From assembly GCF_000368085.1 (NCBI RefSeq), contig NZ_KB849239.1:2941715-3005714 (forward strand): DNA of 64,000 bases, in the 5' to 3' direction. This DNA comes from Acinetobacter nosocomialis NIPH 2119 (lineage in GTDB: Bacteria > Pseudomonadota > Gammaproteobacteria > Pseudomonadales > Moraxellaceae). Of this stretch, positions 30,552 through 40,021 are shown piece after piece; within the stretch, counting starts at the first letter, position 1; the number at the start of each line of letters is the position of its first letter. A program made the translations under genes and the position numbers. The notes beneath the pieces are model-generated. The model saw only the letters and a list, made by a program, of their open reading frames with translations, was not told where the DNA came from and ran no database searches.

Positions 30552-30680
30552 TTATTTATGTACTGCCTTCACGGCAATTTTAATTATCCAATCTCGATTC
30601 ACCAGATTAGCCGGAGTTTAGCATGTGATCATCCTAAAAGTACTTTGCCAACACCCTCCAAACTGCTCTATTGATCCAAA
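30552..30680 (-). pseudogene. ridA remnant (3' end)
   Basis: Minus-strand translation ends NLVNRDWIIKIAVKAVHK, which matches the last residues of the intact RidA at 32362 (DLVNPDWLIEIAVTAAQK). An in-frame TAA interrupts the frame just before, and the rest of the gene is not recognisable. It marks the end of a duplicated permease-ridA unit. Confidence 0.85.
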
Positions 30681-30720
30681 AATAAACAATATTATTCCGA
30701 TAAAAAATCTAATAAAAATA

Positions 30721-30752
30721 AAAAAAGCCAATCATGATTGATTGGCTTTTTA
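30721..30752. terminator. Terminator after the second cycA copy
   Basis: The hairpin AAGCCAATCA / TGATTGGCTT with A/T tracts is the sister of that at 28911-28940 and ends the minus-strand permease gene. Confidence 0.8.
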
Positions 30753-30759
30753 ATAAAAC

Positions 30760-32199
30760 TTAATGATCGTTGACGAGTTCACGTCCTAGTTTTTTCATGC
30801 GTGGTTTATACAACACATGATAGGTAACACCTAAAATAACCAGCCATACTGGACTGACATATAAAGCTTTCAATGTATCTGGCTCTAATGCCAAAATAAC
30901 TAAAGTGAAAAGCATGAATGCCAAAACAACATAACTCATCCAAACGCCACCTGGCATTTTGAATGTTGATTTTTCATGTAATTCAGGACGTAATTTACGG
31001 TAGCGTAAATAGCACACCATGATGAGACTCCAAACACTAATGAATAGAATCACACAAAGTGAACTTGCTAAAGTAAATGCCTCCATGGTGTTTGGAACAA
31101 AGTACTGAAGCACCGCTCCGCCCATGATAAAGGTACAAGAGAAAATCAAACCATTTGAAGGAACTGCGCGTTTTGATAAACGACCAAATGCACCAGGTGC
31201 CTGACCGTCTTTTGATAAACCAAACAACATACGGCTGGTTGAAAACACGCCGCTGTTCATTGAAGACATCACCGAAGAAAGTACCACCAAGTTCATGATG
31301 ATGGCTGAAACAGGAATACCGGCATTTAAGAACAACTCAACAAACGGACTTTTGTCTGCACGAATGTGGTCCCATGGGGTTACTGACATCACAATAAATA
31401 GTGCTAGCACGTAGAAGAGGATAATACGTACCGGAATCGCGTTAATTGCTTTTGGTAAGTTCTTCTGCGGGTCTTTGGTTTCAGCAGCTGTCGTACCAAC
31501 CAACTCAACCCCGACAAAAGCAAAAACGGCAATCTGGAATCCTGCCAAGAAGCCTTCTGTACCTTTCGGGAATAAACCGCCATGTGACCAGACATTACTA
31601 ATGCTGGCAACAGCGCCTTGCGGAGCTTGGAAATGGCTGAAAATCATGTAGCCACCTACCCCGATCAGGCCAATAATTGCCAGAATCTTAATAAGGGCAA
31701 ACCAAAACTCAATTTCACCAAATAGACGTACTGTTAGGAGGTTAAGACCCATCACAAACAATACACAGCCTGCACTAATCATGGCCTGCTGTATTGGAGA
31801 GAAACTTGCACCATCAGGTAACCAGAAACTCAAATAGTTAATGACTGCTGAAAGGTCCGCAATACCCACCAGCACCCAGCCTAACCAATAGGTCCAACCC
31901 AAATAGTAACCGGCCCAAGGACCAATCAGGTCATGAGCCATATCAACAAAAGATTTATAATGCAGATTTGCAAGGAGTAGTTCACCCATTGCACGCATTA
32001 AGAAAAAGAACATTCCTCCAATAATCATATAAATAAAGAGAATTGAAGGACCTGCGAGGGAGATGGTTTTACCTGAGCCCATAAATAGGCCAGTTCCAAT
32101 TGCACCGCCAATTGCAATCAGTTGTAAATGACGGTTAGACAGTTTTCGTTGCAGATGATCGGGAGAATTTTCCGTATCTGAATGACGAGCCGTTGTCAT
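30760..32199 (-). CDS. cycA: D-serine/D-alanine/glycine permease, copy 2
   Basis: A 479-residue APC permease, nearly identical in its membrane core to the copy at 28960. It starts with a slightly different N-terminus (MTTARHSD) and ends LVNDH. Upstream lie a hairpin with a conserved loop and then the intact ridA, alanine racemase and dadA genes, all on the same strand, making uptake and catabolism of D- and L-alanine the likely joint role. One copy may have changed its preference or regulation. Confidence 0.9.
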   Translation of the reverse strand: MTTARHSDTENSPDHLQRKLSNRHLQLIAIGGAIGTGLFMGSGKTISLAGPSILFIYMIIGGMFFFLMRAMGELLLANLHYKSFVDMAHDLIGPWAGYYLGWTYWLGWVLVGIADLSAVINYLSFWLPDGASFSPIQQAMISAGCVLFVMGLNLLTVRLFGEIEFWFALIKILAIIGLIGVGGYMIFSHFQAPQGAVASISNVWSHGGLFPKGTEGFLAGFQIAVFAFVGVELVGTTAAETKDPQKNLPKAINAIPVRIILFYVLALFIVMSVTPWDHIRADKSPFVELFLNAGIPVSAIIMNLVVLSSVMSSMNSGVFSTSRMLFGLSKDGQAPGAFGRLSKRAVPSNGLIFSCTFIMGGAVLQYFVPNTMEAFTLASSLCVILFISVWSLIMVCYLRYRKLRPELHEKSTFKMPGGVWMSYVVLAFMLFTLVILALEPDTLKALYVSPVWLVILGVTYHVLYKPRMKKLGRELVNDH

Positions 32200-32221
32200 A
32201 TTAAAATTCCTTTTTGAATTC

Positions 32222-32275
32222 CTTTGTTAAGATCAGCAACCTATGGCGAAAATTGAACCGTATGCCATAGGTCAC
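32222..32275 (-). promoter_or_regulatory. Leader hairpin before the second cycA copy
   Basis: On the minus strand the arms CAGTGACCTATGGC and GCCATAGGTTGCTG pair over 14 positions with two G-U pairs around a loop containing TACGGTTC. Compared with the first copy the stem bases differ but pairing is kept and the loop core is the same, which indicates selection on the structure. Confidence 0.55.
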
Positions 32276-32361
32276 TGAATCTGTTCACCAAAAAATGACT
32301 GGATAAACCGTATCTATCTTCCTTCTGTTAGATACATCATCATTTTTGGAGTAAAAACGAA

Positions 32362-32721
32362 TTACTTTTGTGCTGCCGTCACGGCAATTTCAATGAGCCA
32401 ATCCGGATTGACCAAATCGGCCTGAATTGTGGCACGCGATGGAGCAACACACCCTTTTAACCAGTCAACCCAAATTGCATTTACGGTTGAAAAGTCAGAA
32501 AGATTTTTCAAATAGAGCTGCGCAGAAAGCAAGCGAGATTTATCGGTATTGGCTAATGCCAAAAGTTCATCAATCGTGGCAAGAATTTCACGAGTTTGGC
32601 CTGCCACGTCTTGCTCGGTATTTTTAGGCACCTGACCTGACAGATAAACCACTTTGTTAAAAACAGTCACGGCGCTCATGACTTCGTTGGTGTTGATCTT
32701 TTGTATATCTGAATTAGACAT
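32362..32721 (-). CDS. ridA: RidA-family enamine/imine deaminase
   Basis: A 119-residue protein of the YjgF/RidA family, which hydrolyses reactive enamine/imine intermediates formed by PLP enzymes. The conserved Arg lies in APSRATIQADLVNP near the C-terminus. The start ATG at 32721 has AAGGAA upstream; a longer frame to 32772 would overlap the racemase gene and is rejected. It lies 10 bases after the stop of alanine racemase and protects PLP enzymes, matching its neighbours DadA and racemase, which generate iminopyruvate-type intermediates. Confidence 0.92.
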   Translation of the reverse strand: MSNSDIQKINTNEVMSAVTVFNKVVYLSGQVPKNTEQDVAGQTREILATIDELLALANTDKSRLLSAQLYLKNLSDFSTVNAIWVDWLKGCVAPSRATIQADLVNPDWLIEIAVTAAQK

Positions 32722-32731
32722 TCGGATTTCC

Positions 32732-33835
32732 TTATACCTGATTAATAAATTGAACACGGGCGGTGACAGCACACATCAGTTCATAACCCACCGTACCGGA
32801 TGAAACTGCAACATCGTCTATAGGTAGAACAACGCCTGTACTTGATTGCCCCCAGAGCACCACTTCACTACCGACTTTGGCACTATCAATACCCGTTAAA
32901 TCAACTGCCAACATATCCATACTGACGCGGCCAACTGTACGCGTGCGTACTGAGTCCACTAAAACCGGAGTACCTGTTGGCGAAATACGTTGATAACCAT
33001 CGGCATAGCCGCAAGCCACAATCCCAATCGTCATGGGTTGCTCTGCGACAAAGTTTGAGCCATAACCTACGCTTTCATTCGGTTCTAAATGCTGAACGGA
33101 AATAATTTCACTGCGTAAGCTCATAGTCGGCTGTAAGCCCCAATCTGCAATACTATGCGTTGGGTAATCTGGCGAGCTGCCATAGAGCATGATGCCACTG
33201 CGGGCATAATCTGATTTGAGCTGGTCTTGATAGCGCAAAATTGCCGCACTATTACTTACCGATCTTTCACCTGGTAAATCCTTCACAATTTCTTCAAAGG
33301 CAGTAATTTGATAATCAATACCTTGCTGACCGAAACGCTCGCCATCTGCATCTGAAAAATGCATCATGTGCGTAATCTTGGACACATTTGCCAAGTTATT
33401 TAAACGTTCCCAAGCTTGAACATAGTGTTGTGGTTTAAAACCAAGACGGTTCATACCACTGTTCATTTTCAAGAAAATATCAAATTGAGCTGGATAAGGA
33501 TGCTTTTCTACCCACTCGATTTGCGCTTCACTATGAACGGTGAAACTGAGTTGATACTGCACACATTCAAATAAATCTTGAGGAGAGAAAACTCCTTCGA
33601 GCAATAAAATTGGACCTGTCCAACCTAGAGCACGAATTCGTTTTGCTTCATCAAGATCAAGTAAGGCAAAGCCATCTGCTGCTTTAAATGCTTCATAAAC
33701 ACGTTCAATTCCGTGTCCGTAAGCATTGGCTTTTACAACAGCAAAGATCTTACTGTTTGGCATAGCCTTGCGCACCACCGCCAAGTTATTTTGTAAAGCT
33801 TGACGGTGGATCACTGCGGTAATAGGACGAGGCAT
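32732..33835 (-). CDS. dadX: Alanine racemase (catabolic, DadX type)
   Basis: A 367-residue PLP enzyme interconverting L- and D-alanine. The PLP Lys lies in VVKANAYGHG near residue 34, and the second catalytic Tyr lies in VGYGSNF around residue 255. It is co-transcribed with dadA (21-base gap) and ridA, which is the arrangement of the catabolic racemase rather than the wall-biosynthetic Alr. It would be induced with dadA through the divergent Lrp gene. Confidence 0.93.
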   Translation of the reverse strand: MPRPITAVIHRQALQNNLAVVRKAMPNSKIFAVVKANAYGHGIERVYEAFKAADGFALLDLDEAKRIRALGWTGPILLLEGVFSPQDLFECVQYQLSFTVHSEAQIEWVEKHPYPAQFDIFLKMNSGMNRLGFKPQHYVQAWERLNNLANVSKITHMMHFSDADGERFGQQGIDYQITAFEEIVKDLPGERSVSNSAAILRYQDQLKSDYARSGIMLYGSSPDYPTHSIADWGLQPTMSLRSEIISVQHLEPNESVGYGSNFVAEQPMTIGIVACGYADGYQRISPTGTPVLVDSVRTRTVGRVSMDMLAVDLTGIDSAKVGSEVVLWGQSSTGVVLPIDDVAVSSGTVGYELMCAVTARVQFINQV

Positions 33836-33856
33836 GATTTACTTTCCTAACGTCCG

Positions 33857-35122
33857 TTAAGCCGCATGTGCGTGTGAATAACGCTGGATTGAAAGACCAT
33901 CGGTACTGATATCAGTCTTATGATTCAATACGATGTCACTGATTAATTTTCCTGAACCACACGCCATGGTCCAACCTAAGGTGCCATGACCTGTATTCAA
34001 GAACAGATTTTTAAAGCGAGTCGCACCAATAATTGGGGTACTGTCTGGTGTCATTGGACGTAAACCTGTCCAGAAAGACGCCTGTGCCATATCGCCGCCC
34101 GGGAACAAGTCTTGAGTCACCATTTGCAAGGTTGCACGGCGGTCTTCGTTTAGACCCAAATTGAAACCGCTTAACTCTGCCATTCCACCTACACGAATAC
34201 GTTGGTCAAAACGAGTAATCGCGATTTTATAGGTTTCATCAAGCACTGTAGATTGCGGAGCAAAAGCTGGGTCAACAATAGGAATCGTCAACGAGTAACC
34301 TTTCACAGGATATACAGGCAACTGTAGATCAAGTGGTTTCAAGAAATCACGTGAATAGCTACCAAACGCTAAGACATAACGATCTGCTGTTAAAACTTTA
34401 CCATTAACTTGAACGCCCTTAATTTGGTCGCCTTCAACAATCAATTTTTCTACGTTCTGATTAAACTGGAAGTTAACACCCAACTCTTTGGCAATTTGAG
34501 CTAAAGCATTGGTAAATAAATAGCAGTCGCCTGTTTCATCATTTGGTAAGTGTAAACCACCCACGAGTTTATCTTGTGCATTTGCTAAAGCTGGTTCTAC
34601 ACGACCAAGCTCGTTGCCATTTAATAACTCGTAGCTTACGCCGCACTCTTCAAGCACGCTAATGTCGCGTTGAACCGCTTCCATTTGTGCTTCTTTACGA
34701 AATAGCTGCAAAGTACCTTTAGCGCGGTTTTCGTAGTGAATACCCGTATCTTTTCTGAGTTCACGTAAACAGTCACGGCTGTATTCAGCCACACGCATCA
34801 TACGTTCTTTGTTCACGGCATAACTTTGCGGATTACAGTTTTTCAGCATTTGCGCCATCCACTGTAATTGCCACATGCTGCCATCTAAATTAATCGCAAG
34901 CGGTGCATGGTGTTGGAACATCCATTTCACAGCTTTAAAAGGAATTCCTGGTGCTGCCCAAGGGGTCGAATACCCAGGCGAAATTTGGCCTGCATTACCA
35001 AAACTTGTTTCTTCAGCAGGACCTGACTGGCGATCGAGAACAGTAACCTCGGCTCCTTGTCGAGCCAGATAATAGGCACTTGCCACTCCAATAACGCCGC
35101 TACCTAGTACAATTACGCGCAT
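33857..35122 (-). CDS. dadA: D-amino acid dehydrogenase small subunit
   Basis: A 421-residue FAD enzyme oxidising D-alanine to pyruvate and ammonia, with the FAD motif [19 protein letters not shown] at the N-terminus and a late [13 protein letters not shown] segment. The ATG at 35122 is selected because GAGGGA precedes it and because the protein then begins MRVIVLGSG, as in homologues. It is the first gene of the dadA-dadX-ridA block and faces the Lrp gene. Confidence 0.93.
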   Translation of the reverse strand: MRVIVLGSGVIGVASAYYLARQGAEVTVLDRQSGPAEETSFGNAGQISPGYSTPWAAPGIPFKAVKWMFQHHAPLAINLDGSMWQLQWMAQMLKNCNPQSYAVNKERMMRVAEYSRDCLRELRKDTGIHYENRAKGTLQLFRKEAQMEAVQRDISVLEECGVSYELLNGNELGRVEPALANAQDKLVGGLHLPNDETGDCYLFTNALAQIAKELGVNFQFNQNVEKLIVEGDQIKGVQVNGKVLTADRYVLAFGSYSRDFLKPLDLQLPVYPVKGYSLTIPIVDPAFAPQSTVLDETYKIAITRFDQRIRVGGMAELSGFNLGLNEDRRATLQMVTQDLFPGGDMAQASFWTGLRPMTPDSTPIIGATRFKNLFLNTGHGTLGWTMACGSGKLISDIVLNHKTDISTDGLSIQRYSHAHAA

Positions 35123-35258
35123 TTCCATTCCCTCACGCACACCAGTTTATTTCACTAGTATATTTCTGCTTCAATAGTTTATTTCACTGTTTTTCAGGCT
35201 ATAATCTAGGTAATTTTATGTTTTTCTCGCGAGAATTTTAAAAAAAGAGGAAATATCT

Positions 35259-35726
35259 ATGCGCCCGTTAGATCGTATAGATCGCATGATTCTGGATATT
35301 TTGCAGCGTGAAGGACGAATTGCGATTAGTGAATTGGCATCGAGAGTCAACCTCTCTACCACCCCCTGTTCAGAGCGTGTAAAACGCCTTGAACGCGATG
35401 GCATTATTATGGGTTATTACGCCCGCCTAAACCCCGCCTACGTAGACCGCAATCTGCTGGTCTTTTTAGAAATTAAGTTATCTGCCAAATCTGGTGACGT
35501 ATTTGATCAGGTGGCCAGAGACTTAGTTGAGATTCCTGAAGTGCTTGAATGCCACCTAATTTCAGGCGAATTTGACTACCTTGTAAAAGCGCGTTTAAAA
35601 GAAATGAGTGCATACCGCCGTTTATTGGGAGATCTATTAAAGAAACTTCCTGCTTCGGCATCTTCACATAGTTATGTGGTCATGGAAGAAGTGAAAGAAA
35701 CCCTATACTTAGATGTAAGTAAGTAA
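35259..35726 (+). CDS. Lrp/AsnC-family regulator of the dad genes
   Basis: A 155-residue regulator with an N-terminal helix-turn-helix (ISELASRVNLSTTPCSERVKRLERDGII) and a C-terminal RAM ligand-sensing domain. It is divergent from dadA with a 136-base gap. In Pseudomonas and relatives such a regulator (DadR) activates dadA-dadX in response to alanine, and I infer the same here. Confidence 0.88.
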   Translation: MRPLDRIDRMILDILQREGRIAISELASRVNLSTTPCSERVKRLERDGIIMGYYARLNPAYVDRNLLVFLEIKLSAKSGDVFDQVARDLVEIPEVLECHLISGEFDYLVKARLKEMSAYRRLLGDLLKKLPASASSHSYVVMEEVKETLYLDVSK

Positions 35727-35754
35727 AGCGAGCATTCTTGAACTCGCTTTACTC
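35722..35754. terminator. Hairpin between the Lrp and DUF1624 genes
   Basis: The arms AGTAAAGCGAG and CTCGCTTTACT form an 11-base stem at the junction of convergent genes. It overlaps the stop of the Lrp gene. The T tract is weak. Confidence 0.6.
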
Positions 35755-35766
35755 ACCTTTTGGAAA

Positions 35767-36912
35767 TTAAAAATATTTTAAAATCGAAATATGCTTGTTT
35801 TGATGTTTGAATTTCGAGAACCACTTAACCGCTGGATAGAGTGCAAAAGACAGTACAATCTTGATTAGCCACAGCATCCATACATGGCCGACCGACAAAT
35901 AGCTCCCATAGTTAGCTCCCCACATACTTAGCGCAAATACATACATCAGTTTCAGCACATATAAATGCAGTAAATAAAAGAACATCGGCACCGAGCCGAA
36001 CACGACCAATGGTTTTAGAAATGAGTATTGCTGCATACGTTCAAAAGCAGTCAGTACAATTAGTCCGATCCCAACATTTAGCAAAATAAACAGTAAAGAC
36101 GGCGGATACTTGGTGAGGTTAAAAAAGCTCATGAGGCTTAGTTGTAATGACTCAAAATGCTGCCACGGATGGTCACCATAAACATTAATAAAACGCAGTA
36201 AAACAAATAACCCGATACTTGCTAAACCTAAACTAAGTAAAGCGCGGCCTCTTTGCTTTGCTGTATATTTTGAACTAAACAACTGGCCTAATACGTAGCC
36301 CAATAAAATCACACCAATCCAAGGTAAAACCGGATAGCTTGTGCGAAGCTTAATGCCCGCAAACTCAAGCCAGCCACGTTCGTGTAAAACGAACCATATA
36401 TTTTGTAGAATGCCTTGTGAGAAGTGCACAGAATCTAATAAGTTGTGCCCAAAAATAATGACTAACGCTACACCAGCAAGGACTGGCAAAGGCAAACTTA
36501 CACAACAAGCTAGCACCACCATGCTAATACCAATAGCCCAAATCACCTGTAAATAAATGACTTCGGGTGGAAAAGTTGCTGTCCATGCAAAGTTCACAAG
36601 GGTAAGCTCTAATACAATTAAAAATAAGCCGCGCTTTAATAAAAAAACACGTGTTTGTTGTAAGTCCTGTTTTTTTGATTGAAATAAAAATGCAGAAATA
36701 CCGGTTAAAAGTACAAAAACCGGAGCACAAATATGGGCCAATAAACGACTGCCAAATAATGCTGGTTCTGTTACTGTTACGTCCATTGGATCGGTAACCT
36801 GTTTATGTAAATAGAAAGTTTCTCTTACATGGTCGAGCAACATAATGAGGATAACCAAACCACGCAATGCATCAATCGACTGTAAACGTTCAATATTTTT
36901 TTCTAAAGACAT
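35767..36912 (-). CDS. DUF1624 membrane protein (acyltransferase-like)
   Basis: A 381-residue membrane protein with about ten hydrophobic segments. The N-terminal block RLQSIDALRGLVILIMLLDH is the family signature shared with heparan-alpha-glucosaminide N-acetyltransferase and other membrane acyltransferases. The substrate is not known. The ATG at 36912 is preferred over an upstream TTG. It is divergent from the TonB receptor, and the palindrome between them could influence both. Confidence 0.8.
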   Translation of the reverse strand: MSLEKNIERLQSIDALRGLVILIMLLDHVRETFYLHKQVTDPMDVTVTEPALFGSRLLAHICAPVFVLLTGISAFLFQSKKQDLQQTRVFLLKRGLFLIVLELTLVNFAWTATFPPEVIYLQVIWAIGISMVVLACCVSLPLPVLAGVALVIIFGHNLLDSVHFSQGILQNIWFVLHERGWLEFAGIKLRTSYPVLPWIGVILLGYVLGQLFSSKYTAKQRGRALLSLGLASIGLFVLLRFINVYGDHPWQHFESLQLSLMSFFNLTKYPPSLLFILLNVGIGLIVLTAFERMQQYSFLKPLVVFGSVPMFFYLLHLYVLKLMYVFALSMWGANYGSYLSVGHVWMLWLIKIVLSFALYPAVKWFSKFKHQNKHISILKYF

Positions 36913-36930
36913 AGCAGTAATCAATAAAAT

Positions 36931-36954
36931 AATGTAACGTTATACTATTACATT
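36931..36954. promoter_or_regulatory. Palindrome between the DUF1624 and TonB-receptor genes
   Basis: The arms AATGTAA and TTACATT flank ten bases. The inner sequence CGTTATACTATTACATT also resembles one half and centre of the Zur box TGTTATAN-TATAACATT at most positions. It lies 32 bases before the receptor start. A metal-responsive repressor (Zur or Fur) site is the likely explanation. The assignment is an inference. Confidence 0.5.
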
Positions 36955-36986
36955 ATAGTTCTTTTGTCTTTTATGGCTGATTATTT

Positions 36987-39077
36987 ATGCAACACAAATT
37001 AGGATTGTTGTCTTCGTTGGGTCTATCATTTATATCGACATTCACTTGGGCAGAAGAAACGTCAACGGTACTTGAGACCATACGCGTTCAGGCTGAAAGT
37101 ACCCAAGAAGGTGTGAGCCAAAATAGCTCGGCGACTAAATTTTCTCACGATGTTTTAGATGTCCCTTTTAACCGTGCTTATGTTTCAAAACAAATGATGG
37201 AACAACAAGACGTTCAACGGATTGATGACGCATTAAGCTTGGTGAGTGGGGTTTTTCATCAAAACAGTTTTGGTGGCGGCTTTTGGGATAACTACTCTTT
37301 CCGTGGTTTTAGTACCGACCCCAATTTAGGTGCATCCATGATCCGTAACGGCTTGAGTGTCAACCGAGGTATTAGTGCTCCCAAAGATGTCGTAAATATT
37401 GAATCTTTAGAGTTTTTAAAAGGGCCAATGGCTGCGCTATATGGACGCGGTGAAACAGGTGGTTTGCTTAATCTCAACAGTAAAAAACCACAGTGGGAAA
37501 GCGAAAGTGAAGTTAACCTACGTGCCAATACCCAAGAACAATATCGAATTAGTCTGGAACACACGGCGCCTATAAACGATGAACTGGCCTATCGTGTAGC
37601 AGTGGCTCATGAAGATAATCAAAGCTTTCGTGATCATGTCAGCAGTGAACGCTGGTTCTTTTCACCACAGCTCACATGGAAAATTTCAGACCAAACGCAA
37701 CTCGACTTTGACAGTGAATTTACAGAGCATAAAGGAACCTTTGACCGTGGTGTAAGCACTGTCAATCATGAGTTTGTGATGGACCCGAAAACCTTTACAG
37801 GTGAACCTGACGATGGTGATTTGAAAATAAAAGATTACTTTTACCAATTACGTCTGAGTCACGAATTTAACCCTGACTGGAAGCTAAATAGTGCGGTTAG
37901 CTATAAAGACGCTAAAATGGTCGGCTTTGCAACCGAACCTCGTCGTATACAAGCCGATGGACGTACTTTAGAGCGTCAACGTCGCTATCGTGATTATACA
38001 AGCGAAGATGTGCTGGCTCAGACAGAGTTACTTGGCAAGCTTGATACGTCTTGGGCTCGCCATGAAATTTTACTTTCAACCGAACTTGGTCAACTCGACT
38101 ACAAACAAAACCAGCTTCGTCGTAATCACAGCACAAGCTCACCAAACACAATTGATATTTACCAACCTGAATATGGCAAATATTTACCAAACCTAGCACC
38201 ATTTACCAATACAAAGGAACAGCAGCGTTACTTTGCGCTTAATGTACAAGATCAGATCTTCTTTAATGATCAGTGGAGTGTGCTATTTGGCAACCGTTTT
38301 GATCAGGTCGAACAAGACTTTAAAAATCACCTGAGTCAGACTGAAAGCAACCAGACGCTTCACCAGAATAGTCCGCGTTTCGGAATAAATTTTAAAGCCT
38401 CTGACCAATGGGCGTTTTATACCAACTATGGTCGCTCATTTGCCATGAATAGTGGTATGAACCGCAATGGCCAGACTTTTGCTCCTGAAAAAGGTGAAAG
38501 TTATGAGGTCGGCACCAAATATAAAGTGAATGACCAAAGTGTGCTGAGTCTCGCCCTGTTTAAAATGAAAAAGCGAAATGTACTCACAACCGACCCAATC
38601 GACAGTAACTTTCAAACCGCAGCAGGCGAAGTGAGCAGTAAAGGAATTGAGTTTGACTTAAATAGCCAAATCACTGACCGCTGGTTCGTCAATGCCAACT
38701 ACAGTTATACTGATGCTCAAATTGAAAAAGACCAAGACTTGGCAAAAGGTGCACGTCTAAGTAATGTTCCAAAACACCAAGGTGCTGTAAGTACCAATTA
38801 TGAGTTTCTACAAGAAGGCTCAACAAAAGCAGGTGTAGGTGCCAACCTTACCTATGTAGGCGAGCGTAGCGGACATAACCTTGATAATGGCTTTAATTTA
38901 CCAAGCTATACCCTCGTAAACCTAAATGCTTACTATGCTCCATCTGACCGCTTACGCTATCAACTGAACGTAAACAACCTATTTGATAAAACCTACTATG
39001 TCTCAAGCTATAGCGATTTATGGGTTCAGCCGGGTGAACCATTGAATGCTTCAATTTCGGCACAGTGGAAGTTTTAA
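36987..39077 (+). CDS. TonB-dependent outer-membrane receptor (siderophore/metal type)
   Basis: A 696-residue receptor. A signal peptide ends near FTWAEE, the plug domain follows (VLETIRVQAESTQ, then PLKGPMAALYGRGETGG-like text), and the C-terminal barrel ends in WKF. It takes up an iron- or other metal-chelate across the outer membrane using TonB energy. Length and structure match ferric-siderophore receptors. No siderophore-synthesis genes are adjacent, so it uses an external ligand. A candidate metal-repressor palindrome lies immediately upstream, and a terminator follows. Confidence 0.92.
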   Translation: MQHKLGLLSSLGLSFISTFTWAEETSTVLETIRVQAESTQEGVSQNSSATKFSHDVLDVPFNRAYVSKQMMEQQDVQRIDDALSLVSGVFHQNSFGGGFWDNYSFRGFSTDPNLGASMIRNGLSVNRGISAPKDVVNIESLEFLKGPMAALYGRGETGGLLNLNSKKPQWESESEVNLRANTQEQYRISLEHTAPINDELAYRVAVAHEDNQSFRDHVSSERWFFSPQLTWKISDQTQLDFDSEFTEHKGTFDRGVSTVNHEFVMDPKTFTGEPDDGDLKIKDYFYQLRLSHEFNPDWKLNSAVSYKDAKMVGFATEPRRIQADGRTLERQRRYRDYTSEDVLAQTELLGKLDTSWARHEILLSTELGQLDYKQNQLRRNHSTSSPNTIDIYQPEYGKYLPNLAPFTNTKEQQRYFALNVQDQIFFNDQWSVLFGNRFDQVEQDFKNHLSQTESNQTLHQNSPRFGINFKASDQWAFYTNYGRSFAMNSGMNRNGQTFAPEKGESYEVGTKYKVNDQSVLSLALFKMKKRNVLTTDPIDSNFQTAAGEVSSKGIEFDLNSQITDRWFVNANYSYTDAQIEKDQDLAKGARLSNVPKHQGAVSTNYEFLQEGSTKAGVGANLTYVGERSGHNLDNGFNLPSYTLVNLNAYYAPSDRLRYQLNVNNLFDKTYYVSSYSDLWVQPGEPLNASISAQWKF

Positions 39078-39094
39078 TTTATCTATAAAATAAA

Positions 39095-39122
39095 AAAGCC
39101 CGAATTATTTTCGGGCTTTTTT
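39095..39122 (+). terminator. Terminator after the TonB receptor
   Basis: The arms AAGCCCGAA and TTCGGGCTT enclose TTATT-like loop bases with a T tract. It serves both the receptor and the convergent SnoaL-like gene. Confidence 0.9.
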
Positions 39123-39123
39123 A

Positions 39124-39504
39124 TTAGAACATGCCATTTTCATTTACAAGCTGTTCGGGCTGTATTTGTCCAATATCCCAAAGCTCAGCAATTTTTCCAT
39201 TTTCAAAACGGCAAATATGAACCACAGCCAAAATGGTAGATTTGCCGTTCATTTGCATTTCAAGTTTCGAATGCACGGCGACCAAAGTCCCATCTTCAAT
39301 GACATGTTGAACATTAAAGACTTTATTGGGATTTTCAGCCGCGCTTTCACGCATCCCTTCCTTCAAAGAAGTCGCATCACCCGCATAATAAGGATTGTGA
39401 TGCTTGAAGTTAGGCGCAGTGTAATTGCTATAGGCTTCATCGACTTCGCCTGCTGCGGCAAGTTCTAGAAACCGTACCGCAATTTGTTTCTGAGATAAGC
39501 TCAT
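39124..39504 (-). CDS. SnoaL-like / NTF2-fold protein
   Basis: A 126-residue protein of the SnoaL polyketide-cyclase-like NTF2 fold, with ISQKQIAVRFLELAA at the start and a late AELWDIGQIQP typical of this group. Members bind small hydrophobic ligands or act as hydrolases/isomerases. No substrate can be assigned. A GGAGA ribosome site precedes the ATG. Confidence 0.75.
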   Translation of the reverse strand: MSLSQKQIAVRFLELAAAGEVDEAYSNYTAPNFKHHNPYYAGDATSLKEGMRESAAENPNKVFNVQHVIEDGTLVAVHSKLEMQMNGKSTILAVVHICRFENGKIAELWDIGQIQPEQLVNENGMF

Positions 39505-39529
39505 GATTATCTCCTACTATTTTTAGTCC

Positions 39530-39910
39530 TTACTGTAACAGGTCATCTTCCTCACTCTCTTCTTCGAAGACATAGGCCATGCAGCCCCAACCATCATATT
39601 CACCCTGAAATTTTTCAGCGATGCTGGCAAACCATTGTTCCAAGTCAACAATATCTGAATACTCAGGTTCCATATTAACAAAGATGGTAATTACCCATTC
39701 ATTCGGCTCAACAGAGTCATCTTGGAAAAGAGAAACTTTTTGTTCTTGGTAAAGTAAATAAAGTGCACATTGCTCTGCATTTTTTTGATCATGAAAAGCA
39801 ATTGAAAATTCAATTTCATGTAGCTCTGTTAAGTCATCCCCATCTTCAACCATTTGCCAAAGTACATTGCCGTTATCGTCATCGGGAAATTGTTCGTAGT
39901 CGCGATTCAT
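39530..39910 (-). CDS. rraB: RraB, regulator of ribonuclease E activity
   Basis: A 126-residue acidic protein of the RraB family (ribonuclease E inhibitor), with the expected size and an extended acidic tail EEESEEDDLLQ. It binds RNase E and alters which transcripts are decayed. The RBS AAGGAC lies before the ATG. It stands alone between the SnoaL-like and pseudouridine-synthase genes. Confidence 0.85.
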   Translation of the reverse strand: MNRDYEQFPDDDNGNVLWQMVEDGDDLTELHEIEFSIAFHDQKNAEQCALYLLYQEQKVSLFQDDSVEPNEWVITIFVNMEPEYSDIVDLEQWFASIAEKFQGEYDGWGCMAYVFEEESEEDDLLQ

Positions 39911-40021
39911 TAGATTGTCCTTGTTGTTGCTCTAATTTGTATTATTCGACATCAAGAATAACCGACTTTTATTGCAGTTTGGATATGTATTCAGTTGCGA
40001 ATTGCATCAAATTTTAATTTT

